64,000 nucleotides of DNA from Pantoea alhagi (GCF_002101395.1 NZ_CP019706.1:3782001-3846000), one strand, 5' to 3'; shown: positions 17,767 to 26,660, counted from the stretch's first letter. Notes: generated from the sequence alone by a model not told the origin. Numbers and translations are program-made.

Positions 17767-17796
17767 AAAAAAGCCGTCCCCGTGACGGCTTTTTTT
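17767..17796 (+). terminator. dtpA terminator
   Basis: AGCCGTC (17772-17778) pairs with GACGGCT (17784-17790), followed by seven T. A run of A on the other side could let it work on both strands. Confidence 0.88.
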
Positions 17797-17873
17797 ATTC
17801 TTTTTTTACGCTGACATTTGCCAAAGCCCGCAGTAGGATGAGGCTCCCCCCCGCATGCAACAAGGAGCATTGT

Positions 17874-18479
17874 ATGAAACTGTTCAGTAAAGCCGGTGCC
17901 TGTTCCCTCTCTCCCCATATCATCCTGCGCGAGTGCGGCCTTGATTTCACCCAGGTGAATGTCGATTTAGCCAGCAAAAAAACCGAGCGCGGCGAAGACT
18001 ATTGGCAAATCAATCCCAAGGGGCAAGTTCCGGCCCTGGAACTGGATGACGGCACGCTGCTCACTGAAGGTCCGGCTATTGTGCAATATCTGGCCGATTT
18101 AAAGCCCGATCGTCAGTTGCTGGCGCCAGCCGGAAGCCTGACACGCTACCATACGCTGGAATGGCTGAACTATATCGCCACTGAGCTGCATAAAGGCTTT
18201 ACTCCGCTGTTCCGCCCCGATACGCCAGAAGAAGTTAAAGTGCAACAGCGTCAGCAGCTGGAGCGCAAATTCCGCTACGTCAATGATGAGCTGCAGGATA
18301 AACAGTGGCTGGTGGGTTCACGCTTTAGCGTGGCGGATGCCTATCTGTTTGTTGTCTCGCGCTGGGCAAATGCGGTGCAGCTTGACCTGAGCACGCTGGA
18401 AGCGTTGTCAGCCTGGCAGGCGCGCGTGGCTGAACGACCCGCCGTGATTGCCGCATTGAAAGCGGAAGGCCTGGCCTGA
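17874..18479 (+). CDS. gstA: Glutathione S-transferase GstA
   Basis: 201 residues, the length of E. coli GstA (beta class). The N-terminal thioredoxin-like domain begins MKLFSKAGACSLSPHI and contains the beta-class active-site Cys10. Pro53 and the glutathione-binding EGPAIVQYLAD block (about 65-75) follow, then an all-helical C-terminal domain. ATG at 17874 with AAGGAG upstream is chosen over the in-frame codon at 17838. It conjugates glutathione to electrophiles in the cytoplasm. It sits between dtpA and pdxY as in E. coli and has its own terminator. Confidence 0.95.
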   Translation: MKLFSKAGACSLSPHIILRECGLDFTQVNVDLASKKTERGEDYWQINPKGQVPALELDDGTLLTEGPAIVQYLADLKPDRQLLAPAGSLTRYHTLEWLNYIATELHKGFTPLFRPDTPEEVKVQQRQQLERKFRYVNDELQDKQWLVGSRFSVADAYLFVVSRWANAVQLDLSTLEALSAWQARVAERPAVIAALKAEGLA

Positions 18480-18486
18480 TGTCAAA

Positions 18487-18520
18487 CGGGACGCTGTTGC
18501 GTCCCGCTATTTTTCTTTTT
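18487..18520 (+). terminator. gstA terminator
   Basis: CGGGACGC (18487-18494) and GCGTCCCG (18499-18506) form a stem with a TGTT loop, followed by a T-rich stretch. It lies just after the gstA stop and before the convergent pdxY stop. Confidence 0.85.
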
Positions 18521-18534
18521 CGCCTGTTGGCCGC

Positions 18535-19395
18535 TTAAAGTTTCTCAGCGACAAAATGCTGCTGTGGTTGCGCAATCAAATCCTGGGCCGCCACCAGCTG
18601 TAGTTCATATTCGCCCATCTCATGGGTTTTCAGCATCACCTCATACACCGCTGCGGTGATATGCTCCAGCGACTGCTTCAGCGTTTCGCCCTTTAACAAA
18701 TTAACCAGCAGCAGGCCGCTGGTTAAATCGCCAACGCCTACCGGCTGTCTGACACCAAAATCGATCAGGGGACGGCTGATATGCCAGGCTTCCTGGGCAG
18801 TAACCAGCAACATTTCAAAACGGTCGCTGCGACGTCCGGCGCGTGCCAGATGTTTAACCAGCACAATTTTTGGCCCTTGCGCAATCAGTTTTCGTGACAC
18901 TGTCACCGCCTCGTCTACTGACGTCACGCTGCTGCCGCTGAGCATTTCCAGCTCCAGCAGGTTCGGCGCGATGATATCGCTGGCAGGCAGCGACGCTTTG
19001 CAGTGAAACTCCGCCACACCCGGCGCCACGATGCAGCCCTTTTCCGGATGTCCCATCACCGGATCGCAGAAGTACCAGGCGTCGGGATTGGCCTGTTTGA
19101 CCTGGCGTACAATCTCCAGAATCTGTTCACCCTGCTCGGCAGACCCGAGATAGCCGCTCAGCACCGCATCGCAGGTTTTTAAGCGATCGATATTGGCAAT
19201 ACCCTTCACAATATCGGTCAGATGTGAAGCCGGCATAACGGTGCCGGTCCAGTGCCCGTATTGCGTATGGTTGGAAAACTGAACGGTATTTAATGGCCAG
19301 ACGTTCGCGCCCATACGACGCATCGGGAATTCCGCCGCGCTGTTGCCGGCGTGACCAAAAACTACGTGAGACTGAATAGCGAGAATATTTTTCAT
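18535..19395 (-). CDS. pdxY: Pyridoxal kinase PdxY
   Basis: 286 residues, ribokinase/PfkB-like superfamily, close to E. coli PdxY (about 287). The N-terminus MKNILAIQSHVVFGHAGNSA binds the substrate. The FCDPVMG block and the C-terminal anion-hole sequence GVGDLTSGLLL, with its catalytic Asp, are intact. It phosphorylates pyridoxal in the B6 salvage pathway. It lies 57 bases downstream of tyrS with a terminator-like hairpin between them, so its expression is probably partial readthrough from pdxH-tyrS. Confidence 0.95.
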   Translation of the reverse strand: MKNILAIQSHVVFGHAGNSAAEFPMRRMGANVWPLNTVQFSNHTQYGHWTGTVMPASHLTDIVKGIANIDRLKTCDAVLSGYLGSAEQGEQILEIVRQVKQANPDAWYFCDPVMGHPEKGCIVAPGVAEFHCKASLPASDIIAPNLLELEMLSGSSVTSVDEAVTVSRKLIAQGPKIVLVKHLARAGRRSDRFEMLLVTAQEAWHISRPLIDFGVRQPVGVGDLTSGLLLVNLLKGETLKQSLEHITAAVYEVMLKTHEMGEYELQLVAAQDLIAQPQQHFVAEKL

Positions 19396-19416
19396 GTTAA
19401 ACCTTGCACAGCCCTG

Positions 19417-19448
19417 CCAAAAAATAAGGCCGGTCGAACCGGCCTTTT
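19417..19448 (-). terminator. Hairpin between tyrS and pdxY
   Basis: AAGGCCGGT (19426-19434) and ACCGGCCTT (19438-19446) form a 9-bp stem with a CGA loop. On the minus strand TTATTTTTT follows. It should terminate or attenuate transcription before pdxY. Confidence 0.8.
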
Positions 19449-19452
19449 ATCT

Positions 19453-20727
19453 TTATTTCCAGCACACCAGACAATAGTGCTTTTTACCGCGACGCAGCAA
19501 GGTATAACGACCAAACAGCCTGTCGCTGTCGCTGAAGCGGTATTCCGCATCAGACTGTTTTTCACCGTTAACCGTAACCGCGTTAGAATTGATCATGGTG
19601 CGCGCCTGCCCGCGGGACGGCACCAGCTCCGCATTAACCAGCGCCTGTTGCAGATCGGCATCGGCTTCCAGCGTAATGGTCGGCATGCCGTCCTGCGCCA
19701 GCTGTTCGAAATCCGCTTCGGTCATCTCGCTCAGGCTGCCGGAGAAGAGGCTTTGCGTGATACGCTGCGCCGCAGTCAACCCTTCTTCGCCATGCACCAG
19801 ACGGGTGACCTGTTCGGCCAGCACATACTGAGCGCGCGGCGCTTTGCCGCTGTTTTTATCTTCTTCTTCCAGCGCATTGATCTCTTCAATGCTCATAAAG
19901 GTGAAGAATTTCAGGAAGCGATAAACGTCCGCATCGGCGGTGTTGATCCAGAACTGATAGAATTTGTACGGGCTGGTTTTCGCGGCGTCCAGCCATACCG
20001 CGCCGCCTTCCGTTTTGCCAAATTTCGTGCCGTCAGACTTGGTGATCAACGGTACGGTCAGGCCAAACACCTGATTTTGATGCAGACGCCGCGTCAGATC
20101 GATGCCGGAAGTGATGTTACCCCACTGATCGGAGCCACCAATCTGCAGCGCCACGCCGTAGCGTTCGTTCAGGCAGGCGAAATCATAACCCTGCAACAGA
20201 TTGTAGGAGAACTCGGTAAAGGAGATGCCCTGATCTTCGCGATTCAGACGCTGCTTCACCGCCTCTTTGTTAATCATCTGGTTAACAGAGAAGTGTTTGC
20301 CAATATCACGCAGGAAAGTCAGCACGTTCATGCTGCCGAACCAGTCGTAGTTGTTGGCCGCAATAGCGCTGTTTTCACCACAGTCGAAATCCAGGAACGG
20401 GGCGACCTGTTTGCGGATTTTATCTACCCATTCATTTACGGTTTCAGTCGTGTTCAGCTTGCGCTCTGCCGCTTTAAAGCTGGGATCGCCAATCAGACCG
20501 GTGGCTCCGCCCACCAGCGCAACCGGTTTATGTCCCGCATCCTGGAAACGTTTCAGACAAAGCAAAGGTACCAGATGGCCCAAATGCAAGCTGTCGGCAG
20601 TGGGATCAAAGCCGCAATAGAGAGCGATTGGCCCTTGCGCCAGTCTCTCTGCTAACGCGTCCTCGTCCGTTACCTGGGCGATCAGGCCCCGCTCTTGCAA
20701 TTGTTTAATCAGGTTACTGCTGGTCAT
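19453..20727 (-). CDS. tyrS: Tyrosyl-tRNA synthetase
   Basis: 424 residues, identical in length to E. coli TyrS. Class I motifs are present: the HIGH equivalent HLGH in DSLHLGHLVPLL, and the KMSKS equivalent KFGKTE. The C-terminal S4-like RNA-binding domain ends RRGKKHYCLVCWK. ATG at 20727 (MTSSNLIKQL) matches the family; the longer frame from 20769 is rejected. It charges tRNA-Tyr in the cytoplasm. It lies between pdxH and pdxY on the same strand, the usual arrangement. Confidence 0.97.
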   Translation of the reverse strand: MTSSNLIKQLQERGLIAQVTDEDALAERLAQGPIALYCGFDPTADSLHLGHLVPLLCLKRFQDAGHKPVALVGGATGLIGDPSFKAAERKLNTTETVNEWVDKIRKQVAPFLDFDCGENSAIAANNYDWFGSMNVLTFLRDIGKHFSVNQMINKEAVKQRLNREDQGISFTEFSYNLLQGYDFACLNERYGVALQIGGSDQWGNITSGIDLTRRLHQNQVFGLTVPLITKSDGTKFGKTEGGAVWLDAAKTSPYKFYQFWINTADADVYRFLKFFTFMSIEEINALEEEDKNSGKAPRAQYVLAEQVTRLVHGEEGLTAAQRITQSLFSGSLSEMTEADFEQLAQDGMPTITLEADADLQQALVNAELVPSRGQARTMINSNAVTVNGEKQSDAEYRFSDSDRLFGRYTLLRRGKKHYCLVCWK

Positions 20728-20859
20728 TAAAGACTCCATGTTGTAACGACTGCACCTATGCTGGTACACAGCTTTCCGCTGACGTGCGGAGAAATGAAGG
20801 CCTATAGAATAAAGCGCTGTTGCCGCCAGCGCCAGCGCCTCAGGCGGATATTTAGTGAA

Positions 20860-21516
20860 TCAGGGCGCCAGCCGATCGATTTTCCAGCGCTCGCCGTCGC
20901 GCTGATAGAAAAAGCGATCGTGCAGCCGGTTCTCACCACCCTGCCAGAACTCCATTGCGTCGATTTTTACTCGAAATCCGCCCCAGAAACTGGGCAGCGG
21001 CACCTCGCCCTGACTGAATTTCTGTTTCAGCTCAAGAAATTTACTTTCCAGTACCCCGCGCGCTGATATGCGGCTGGACTGCTGCGAAACCCAGGCGCCA
21101 ATTTGGCTATCACGCGGACGGCTGTGGAAATATTTCACCACCTCCAGCGTCGACAGCTTTTCTACCTGGCCCAGCACCATCACCTGACGCTCCAGAAAAT
21201 GCCAGGGAAACAGCAAACTCACGCGCGGATTTTCAGCCAGCTGCTGCGCCTTACGGCTGCCCAGATTGGTATAAAAAATCATGCCGCGCTCGTCGTAGTG
21301 CTTAAGCAAAACAATGCGTTGATAAGGCTGCCCCTGCGCATCAACGGTCGCCACGCACATCGCGGTGGGATCGGGCACCCGGGCATCGCACGCCTGACGC
21401 AGCCACTGTTCGAATAAGGCCAGCGGCTGCTCAGGCAGATCCTTACGACGCAGGCCGCCGCGGGTATATTCACGGCGCAAATGGGCTATCTGTTGCAAAC
21501 TCTCATTGTCACTCAT
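20860..21516 (-). CDS. pdxH: Pyridoxine/pyridoxamine 5'-phosphate oxidase
   Basis: 218 residues, the family length. FMN and PLP contacts are visible in YQRIVLLKHYDERG, FYTNLGSRKA and SRPRDSQIGAWVS; the protein ends WKIDRLAP as in E. coli. ATG at 21516 (MSDNESLQQI) replaces the seven-codon-longer frame. It converts PNP and PMP to pyridoxal 5'-phosphate. It is upstream of tyrS on the same strand with a 132-base gap. Confidence 0.96.
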   Translation of the reverse strand: MSDNESLQQIAHLRREYTRGGLRRKDLPEQPLALFEQWLRQACDARVPDPTAMCVATVDAQGQPYQRIVLLKHYDERGMIFYTNLGSRKAQQLAENPRVSLLFPWHFLERQVMVLGQVEKLSTLEVVKYFHSRPRDSQIGAWVSQQSSRISARGVLESKFLELKQKFSQGEVPLPSFWGGFRVKIDAMEFWQGGENRLHDRFFYQRDGERWKIDRLAP

Positions 21517-21574
21517 AACCGGATCCAACCATAGCAATAGGGTGCCGCTATTGTGCTATTCACCCTGATAATAT

Positions 21575-21889
21575 TCAACGCGCAGGCGCGTCCTGCAGCT
21601 GGCAATCATTGACAATAATGCGCTGATTACGCTCGATAAACGCACTGTTGCCCTTTGACCAGAAACGGTAAGTGCCGTTGCTGTAGATCACGCCGGAAGC
21701 GGATTGCTGCTCAGTCAGCGTGAGCGGCTGGCCGTCCATAATAAAATGCGCCTGCTGTTGCGCGATTTTAACCGTCAGCGGCAGCGTGCCACACAGATAG
21801 TGTAACGTCTGCTCTTGCGGCTGATGTTTGCCAAACAGGCCACAGCCGGAAAGCAGCATTATCGGAAACAGTATCAGATGCTTGTGCAT
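21575..21889 (-). CDS. mliC: MliC (YdhA), membrane-bound lysozyme inhibitor of c-type lysozyme
   Basis: 104 residues. It begins with a lipoprotein signal whose lipobox LLSGC places the lipidated Cys at residue 16. The C-type lysozyme-inhibitor fold follows, with the cysteines of YLCG and VNDC positioned for a disulfide. The blocks SGVIYSNGTYRFWSKG and AFIERN resemble the inhibitory loops of E. coli MliC. It protects peptidoglycan from host lysozyme from the outer-membrane side. It lies between pdxH and anmK, as in E. coli. Confidence 0.9.
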   Translation of the reverse strand: MHKHLILFPIMLLSGCGLFGKHQPQEQTLHYLCGTLPLTVKIAQQQAHFIMDGQPLTLTEQQSASGVIYSNGTYRFWSKGNSAFIERNQRIIVNDCQLQDAPAR

Positions 21890-21908
21890 GCGATCTCCTT
21901 ACGATACC

Positions 21909-23027
21909 TCATAGCGGTGGCCGATTGGCCGGATAGATAGCGCCCAGTATGCTGGCTTCGCGAGCGCCGGTAACCGACGGCAAATTACCTGACAATCCTG
22001 ATAGCGTGCGGTAAGCCAGCCAGGCGAAAGCCAGCCCTTCCATATCATCGCCATTGATGCCAACTTTATCCGTCGTGGAGACTTCCGTACCTGCTAATAA
22101 TGACGCCAGGCGCGCCATCAGCAGCGGATTGCGGCAGCCGCCGCCGCATACCAACAGGCGATCGCAGCCACCGCTCAGTTGCACCTGTTCGCTGATGGTC
22201 ATCGCCGTCAGCTCCAGCAGCGTAGCCTGTACATCCTGCGTAGCCAGGCCCGGGAAATGGCTTAGTTGCTTTTCGATCCAGCCGAAATTGAAATACTCTC
22301 TGCCGGTGCTTTTTGGTGCCGGCAGCGCAAACCAGCCGTCGCTCAGCATCTGCTTCAGTAACGGCAGAATGACCTTTCCACTGCCTGCCCATGCGCCATC
22401 CTTATCATAAGGCAGACCGCGATGACGCCAGATCCAGGCATCCATCAGCATATTGCCGGGTCCGGTATCGTACCCGCCCGGCGCTCTGCCAGGGATCAGC
22501 ACCGAAAGATTCGCAATGCCGCCAATGTTTAATACCATGCGACGCTCTTGCGGATGCATCAGCAACGCCTGATGAAAAGCGGGCACCAGCGGCGCGCCCT
22601 GCCCGCCCAGCGCCATATCGCGCCGACGAAAATCGCCGACCACGGTAATGCCGGTCGCAGCGGCAATCTGGTTATTGTCGCCAATCTGCAGCGTACTGGG
22701 CGCATCACCATAGGGCTCATGCCATACCGTCTGGCCATGACATCCGATGGCGGTGATATCATCGGCGCTCAGGTTTTGCTGTTTCATTAACGTTAATACC
22801 GCCTCCGCAAACAGGCGGCCAAGACGGGTATCCAGCTGCCCCAGCTGCGACAGCGTCAGGTTTTGCCCCTGATTGATCGCCAACAACTGCTGGCGTATCG
22901 CCTGTGGCACCGGATGGTAATAGCTCGCCTGTTGCGCCACCATTCGTTCATCAATCGCGGCTAACACCACATCCACGCCATCCAGGCTGGTGCCGGACAT
23001 TACGCCAATATAGCGTCCCGATTTCAT
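21909..23027 (-). CDS. anmK: Anhydro-N-acetylmuramic acid kinase
   Basis: 372 residues. The ATP-binding start MKSGRYIGVMSGTSLDGVDVV and the blocks GCHGQTVWHEP, GDFRRRDMALGGQGAPLVPAFH (key RRRDMALGGQG) and CGGGCRNPLLM identify AnmK. It phosphorylates and opens anhydroMurNAc to give MurNAc-6-P for cell-wall recycling. The ATG at 23027 is chosen over a TTG one codon earlier. It is the promoter-proximal gene of the anmK-mliC pair, with only 19 bases between them. Confidence 0.96.
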   Translation of the reverse strand: MKSGRYIGVMSGTSLDGVDVVLAAIDERMVAQQASYYHPVPQAIRQQLLAINQGQNLTLSQLGQLDTRLGRLFAEAVLTLMKQQNLSADDITAIGCHGQTVWHEPYGDAPSTLQIGDNNQIAAATGITVVGDFRRRDMALGGQGAPLVPAFHQALLMHPQERRMVLNIGGIANLSVLIPGRAPGGYDTGPGNMLMDAWIWRHRGLPYDKDGAWAGSGKVILPLLKQMLSDGWFALPAPKSTGREYFNFGWIEKQLSHFPGLATQDVQATLLELTAMTISEQVQLSGGCDRLLVCGGGCRNPLLMARLASLLAGTEVSTTDKVGINGDDMEGLAFAWLAYRTLSGLSGNLPSVTGAREASILGAIYPANRPPL

Positions 23028-23314
23028 CAACTGACCTTACTTCCGCTCTGGAAGAGAATTCAAACAGCCCTCAGCCTGGCAAAAAAGGCTGGGTAATTCT
23101 ATGATTAATTGTTGTTTTTCATGTACGACCCGACGCTTTTACATTCAGGCATGATTTTTTGCTGGCGTAATTGAATCTTTGTTTATCTGATACGGTTTAT
23201 GCTCAGCCCTCGTCTTTTTTTCACTATTTTAAAACAGGCGTAGGTTCTGCCGTATAATTAGGTCATCTGTGGCTGCTTTAGAGTGCAGTCAACAATCATG
23301 AAAGGAGCTTTATA

Positions 23315-23782
23315 ATGATGAAGCGTTTATTAGTTGTGGCGCTGGCAGGCATGACGCTGGCAGGCTGTGCTAACACGGATACGCTTTCCGGTGACGTGTA
23401 CAGCGCTAACGAAGCTAAACAGGTGCAAAGCGTAAGCTACGGAACGCTGGTGTCCGTTCGCCCGGTTAAAATCCAGGGCGGTGATGACAGCAACGTTATT
23501 GGCGCTATCGGCGGCGCAGTACTGGGCGGCTTCCTGGGTAATACGGTAGGCGGCGGCACTGGCCGTAGTCTGGCGACTGCAGGCGGCGCAGTACTGGGCG
23601 GCGTGGCTGGTCAGGGCGTTCAGGGTGCAATGAATAAAGCGGACGGCGTTGAGCTGGAAATTCGTAAGGATGACGGCAACACCATTATGGTGGTACAGAA
23701 GCAGGATGCCAGCCGCTATTCTGTGGGCCAGCGCGTGGTGCTTGCCTCAAACGGCAGCCAGGTGACCGTTTCTCCGCGTTAA
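23315..23782 (+). CDS. slyB: SlyB, outer-membrane lipoprotein with glycine-zipper domain
   Basis: 155 residues. Lipobox LAGC puts the lipid-bearing Cys at about residue 18. A glycine-zipper segment (VIGAIGGAVLGGFLGNTVGGGTG, about 68-90; key GGAVLGGFLG) and a C-terminal beta domain follow. It is nearly the same as E. coli SlyB, a PhoPQ-regulated lipoprotein that forms ring structures protecting outer-membrane proteins under stress. TATAAT at 23253-23258 is a good -10 box about 57 bases before the start. Two TGTTTA-like hexamers upstream (23180-23185, 23194-23199) do not have PhoP spacing. Confidence 0.96.
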   Translation: MMKRLLVVALAGMTLAGCANTDTLSGDVYSANEAKQVQSVSYGTLVSVRPVKIQGGDDSNVIGAIGGAVLGGFLGNTVGGGTGRSLATAGGAVLGGVAGQGVQGAMNKADGVELEIRKDDGNTIMVVQKQDASRYSVGQRVVLASNGSQVTVSPR

Positions 23783-23794
23783 ATCCTGTCGCGC

Positions 23795-23823
23795 AAAAAA
23801 CCGACGCATCGCGTCGGTTTTTT
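23795..23823. terminator. Bidirectional terminator slyB/slyA
   Basis: CCGACGC (23801-23807) and GCGTCGG (23811-23817) flanked by A6 and T6 serve the two convergent genes. Confidence 0.92.
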
Positions 23824-23831
23824 ATCGCTTG

Positions 23832-24275
23832 TTACTCGCTTTTCTTTTGCAGTTCGGCAATGTTTTTTTCCAGACGGGCGATAAGCGTAATCAGCTGCTC
23901 AACTTCGCGCTTCGAAATACCCGCTAAAATATCATCACGCGTGGCGTCAATGACATGCTCCACCTGCTGGATAACCGGCTCCGCTGCTTTTGTTAGCTTG
24001 ATGCGTTTCGCCCGTCGGTCGTTAGCGCAGGTACAGCGCATAATCAACCCTTTCTCTTCCAGCTGATCGAGGGTGCGCACCAGCGAAGGCTGTTCAATGC
24101 CGATAGCTTTAGCCAGCTGAATTTGTGACTGATGCGGGGGTAATTGATGAATATTATGCAACGTAACCCAATGCGTTTGCGTCAGTTCCAGCGGTTTAAG
24201 ACGTTGATCGATCAGCGCACGCCAGATGCGCACTAAGCGTGCTAAATCCGTTCCTAATGGCGTATCCAATTTCAT
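23832..24275 (-). CDS. slyA: SlyA, MarR-family transcriptional regulator
   Basis: 147 residues, three more than the E. coli protein. The winged-helix block HWVTLHNIHQLPPHQSQIQLAKAIGIEQPSLVRTLDQLEEKG occupies about residues 36-76 (key: IEQPSLVRTLDQLEEKG) and DRRAKRIKLT forms the wing. SlyA counteracts H-NS silencing and controls envelope and virulence genes; it responds to salicylate-like ligands. ATG at 24275 has a GGAG site. The palindrome TTGCTAGCAA at 24291-24300, just upstream, fits autoregulation. Confidence 0.95.
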   Translation of the reverse strand: MKLDTPLGTDLARLVRIWRALIDQRLKPLELTQTHWVTLHNIHQLPPHQSQIQLAKAIGIEQPSLVRTLDQLEEKGLIMRCTCANDRRAKRIKLTKAAEPVIQQVEHVIDATRDDILAGISKREVEQLITLIARLEKNIAELQKKSE

Positions 24276-24840
24276 CTCCTTATAATTAGCTTGCTAGCAA
24301 TCAAGCGTGATTTTAGTCTATTCTGCGAGTTTAACGGGCAAAATACAAATTCAGCACGCGGTGTAACGGGCGTTGGTTTCTGATTTCAACACCTTGCATC
24401 TCTGGGTGAATGAGGCTCGCTTGTTTGGCCTATCCTGCTGTTTAACAATCTTTTTCAGATTTTCACCTGGCCGACCAGACGCTGTGGTTCAGTTAATTAC
24501 CGTAAACGCGGAAGTCAGAATGATCTACGTGACTGGCCGGTGCTGTATCAGCTCATCAATTTGCCTTGATCGCCCAGGATGGATTTGCTGTAGCCGATCG
24601 GGGCGTTAAGCGGCCAAACCAGGAGTTATTACACCGTCACGCACGGCACATTCAGATATGCCGTCCCGGTCATCATGCCGGGACAGACAGTTACAGCAAT
24701 GGGTATCGTCTCAAAGCATCGATAAAGTAGGCTGTTCAGGCTATTGCCCGGTAAACCTGGCGTGTTGACGGCAACAGACCCCGGGTTCGACATAAAATCT
24801 GCCCGATCCGAAAATCAGGCATGGCAGTATCAACCAAAGC
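24276..24840. other. 565-base region slyA-sodC without a recognisable gene
   Basis: In E. coli ydhI, ydhJ and ydhK occupy this place; here they are absent. One plus-strand frame (24373-24609) is open but codes for a Cys/Ser-rich string with no family resemblance. An inverted repeat GTCCCGG/CCGGGAC lies at 24663-24684 without a T run. The region may be decayed sequence. Confidence 0.5.
24287..24300. promoter_or_regulatory. Candidate SlyA operator in the slyA promoter
   Basis: The sequence AGCTTGCTAGCAA holds the perfect palindrome TTGCTAGCAA (24291-24300). It resembles the SlyA consensus TTAGCAAGCTAA in composition and half-site. It lies 16 bases upstream of the start codon, where binding would block initiation. 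Confidence 0.5.
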
Positions 24841-25362
24841 TTACTTAATAACGCCGCAGGCGTAACGCGCGCCACCGCCGCCCAGCGGCTGCGGGTGATC
24901 GCTGTGATTATCGCCGCCCGCATGCACCATCAGCGCCTTACCGGAAATGTCACTGATTTTTTTCAGACGCGGTGCCAGTACGGGATAGGTGGCATCACCG
25001 TCGGCGTTGACATACAGCGCCGGGAGATCGCCCAGATGACCTTCTCCCCATGGACCAAGGTGGCTGCCGCTGTTCTGCGGATCAAAGTGGCCCCCCGCCG
25101 CGCCAGCCGGCACCGTTTTGCCGTCGGTAGTGGCAGGTTCACAGCTGCCTTTGGCATGAACATGGAAGCCATGAATGCCCGGCGGTAGCTGTTTGAGATT
25201 AGGCGTAAACGTCAATCCATAGGCCGTTTCGTCAATCTTTACCGTGCCGACAACCGCGCCGACGCCCTCTTTGGTTACGCTATGCAGCGTCACCTCTTCG
25301 CTGGCTGCCTGCGCGTAGCCACATACCAGCAGCGTTAACGCTGCCAAACCGTGATATTTCAT
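24841..25362 (-). CDS. sodC: Periplasmic Cu,Zn superoxide dismutase
   Basis: 173 residues with a signal peptide (about 1-19, ending YAQA). Metal-ligand motifs are intact: GIHGFHVHAKGSCEP (Cu histidines and the disulfide Cys), GGHFDP and GEGHLGDLP (Zn/Cu), MVHAGGDNHSD, and the closing GGARYACGVI with the second disulfide Cys. It dismutates superoxide in the periplasm. It follows slyA at a distance and precedes no close partner; downstream is the aldo/keto reductase gene on the same strand. Confidence 0.96.
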   Translation of the reverse strand: MKYHGLAALTLLVCGYAQAASEEVTLHSVTKEGVGAVVGTVKIDETAYGLTFTPNLKQLPPGIHGFHVHAKGSCEPATTDGKTVPAGAAGGHFDPQNSGSHLGPWGEGHLGDLPALYVNADGDATYPVLAPRLKKISDISGKALMVHAGGDNHSDHPQPLGGGGARYACGVIK

Positions 25363-25453
25363 CTAACCTCCTGCAGATTAATGTCAGCTTACCTTTCCAG
25401 CCTGGCTGAAAATCACGTATAAGCTGAACAACGCAGCGTTTTTTTGCGTTTCT

Positions 25454-26350
25454 TTACGGCACATCATAACCCAGCGCAGCTTTCCGAATACGGAACCACT
25501 GCTGGCGGCTAAGCTGCAATGAAGAGGCCTTTTGTGCGGCGCGCACCCGCTCTATTTTACCCGAACCAATAACCGGCAGCGGCGCAGAAGGCAGGCGCAT
25601 AATCCAGGCATAAACCACCTGATCCGGCGATTCGGCCCCCGTTTCTTCGGCAACGGCCTGTAGCTCAGCACGCAGCGGCGCGAACTTATCTTCGCTGAAC
25701 AGACGCCCCCCGCCGAGACAGGACCAGGCCATCGGTTTAATGCGTAGTTGCTGACATTGATCGAGCGTGCCGTCCAATAGCGTATCCTGACAAAGCGGAG
25801 AAATTTCCACCTGATTAGTCGCCAGCGTAAAGGGTAAGCGTGACTGCAACAGTGCAAATTGCGCTGGCGTAAAATTGGACACACCGAAATGGCGCACTTT
25901 ACCGCTCTGATGCAGCGCGCTGAAAGCTTCCGCCACTTCGTCCGCATCCATTAACGGATCGGGACGGTGAATCAGCAGCAGATCGAGGTAATCGGTAGAG
26001 AAATGGCGTAAGGAGGTTTCTGCGCTGCGGATAATGTGGTCACCATCGGTAATATAGTGGCCCAGCGCATTTTCTGGCCTGGCGGTAGTGGCGATGCCGC
26101 ACTTGGTTACCAGTTCCAGTTGGTGACGTAGCGAAGGCTGCAGGCGCAGCGCCGCGCCAAAAGCGGCTTCACACTGATAATCACCATAAATATCCGCATG
26201 ATCGACGGTGGTAATGCCCAACGCCAGATGCTGCTCAATAAAGCTGGTCAGCTGCTGCGCGGACATTTGCCACTCCATCAACCGCCAGTAGCCCATCACC
26301 AAACGGGAAAATTCTGGCCCCTGCGGCGCGATACACACTCGTTCTGTCAT
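25454..26350 (-). CDS. ydhF: Aldo/keto reductase family oxidoreductase, YdhF-like
   Basis: 298 residues, the length of E. coli YdhF. Expected catalytic tetrad positions are visible: Asp and Tyr in DHADIYGDYQ, Lys in ELVTKCGI and His in LLLIHRPDP. The NADP-binding C-terminal block PVIGSGKIERV is present. Members reduce carbonyl compounds with NADPH; the natural substrate of YdhF is not established. The gene sits between sodC and ydhL as in E. coli, all on the minus strand. Confidence 0.9.
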   Translation of the reverse strand: MTERVCIAPQGPEFSRLVMGYWRLMEWQMSAQQLTSFIEQHLALGITTVDHADIYGDYQCEAAFGAALRLQPSLRHQLELVTKCGIATTARPENALGHYITDGDHIIRSAETSLRHFSTDYLDLLLIHRPDPLMDADEVAEAFSALHQSGKVRHFGVSNFTPAQFALLQSRLPFTLATNQVEISPLCQDTLLDGTLDQCQQLRIKPMAWSCLGGGRLFSEDKFAPLRAELQAVAEETGAESPDQVVYAWIMRLPSAPLPVIGSGKIERVRAAQKASSLQLSRQQWFRIRKAALGYDVP

Positions 26351-26420
26351 TTTTTCACCTTTGCGACTAACGTTTCAGGCCGCAGTATACGCTGACGTCA
26401 GAGAAAAAAAGGGAAAGATA

Positions 26421-26660
26421 TCAAAACAGTGACGGTTGTTGGGGTTCTTCGGGTGAAGCGGGTTTTTCGCTGCGATGCAGCCGTAACCAGCGCTGCCGAC
26501 AAAGGCGCAACACTTCGCGCTTGCGCGCATCGCTGTATTTCATCCAGTTAAACCGCTCTTCACGGCTGCGCAGGCAGCCACGACAGTATCCGCGTTCATC
26601 GGACTGACAAATACCGCGGCACGGGCTTGGCACCGGGAAAAATTCAAGCTGCTCTGCCAC
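26421..26660 (-). CDS. ydhL: YdhL, DUF1289 small cysteine protein
   Basis: 79 residues from GTG 26660, which has a perfect AGGAGG five bases upstream; a frame from 26690 is longer but lacks a comparable site and does not match the family. The DUF1289 core SPCRGICQSDERGYCRGCLRSREER has four cysteines spaced as C-X3-C-X7-C-X2-C, probably a metal site. The C-terminus ends QQPSLF as in E. coli YdhL. Function is unknown. It lies 70 bases upstream of the aldo/keto reductase gene and may be co-transcribed. Confidence 0.9.
   Translation of the reverse strand: MAEQLEFFPVPSPCRGICQSDERGYCRGCLRSREERFNWMKYSDARKREVLRLCRQRWLRLHRSEKPASPEEPQQPSLF

Noticed and set aside
23180..23199. PhoP box upstream of slyB
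   Set aside because: TGTTTA and GGTTTA are present but start 14 bases apart instead of 11, and lie too far from the TATAAT box.
24373..24609. Open frame of 78 codons between slyA and sodC
   Set aside because: Composition is unlike a protein of this genome, no family resemblance, and no ribosome-binding site.
24663..24684. GTCCCGG/CCGGGAC hairpin as a terminator
   Set aside because: No T run follows on either strand and no gene ends nearby.
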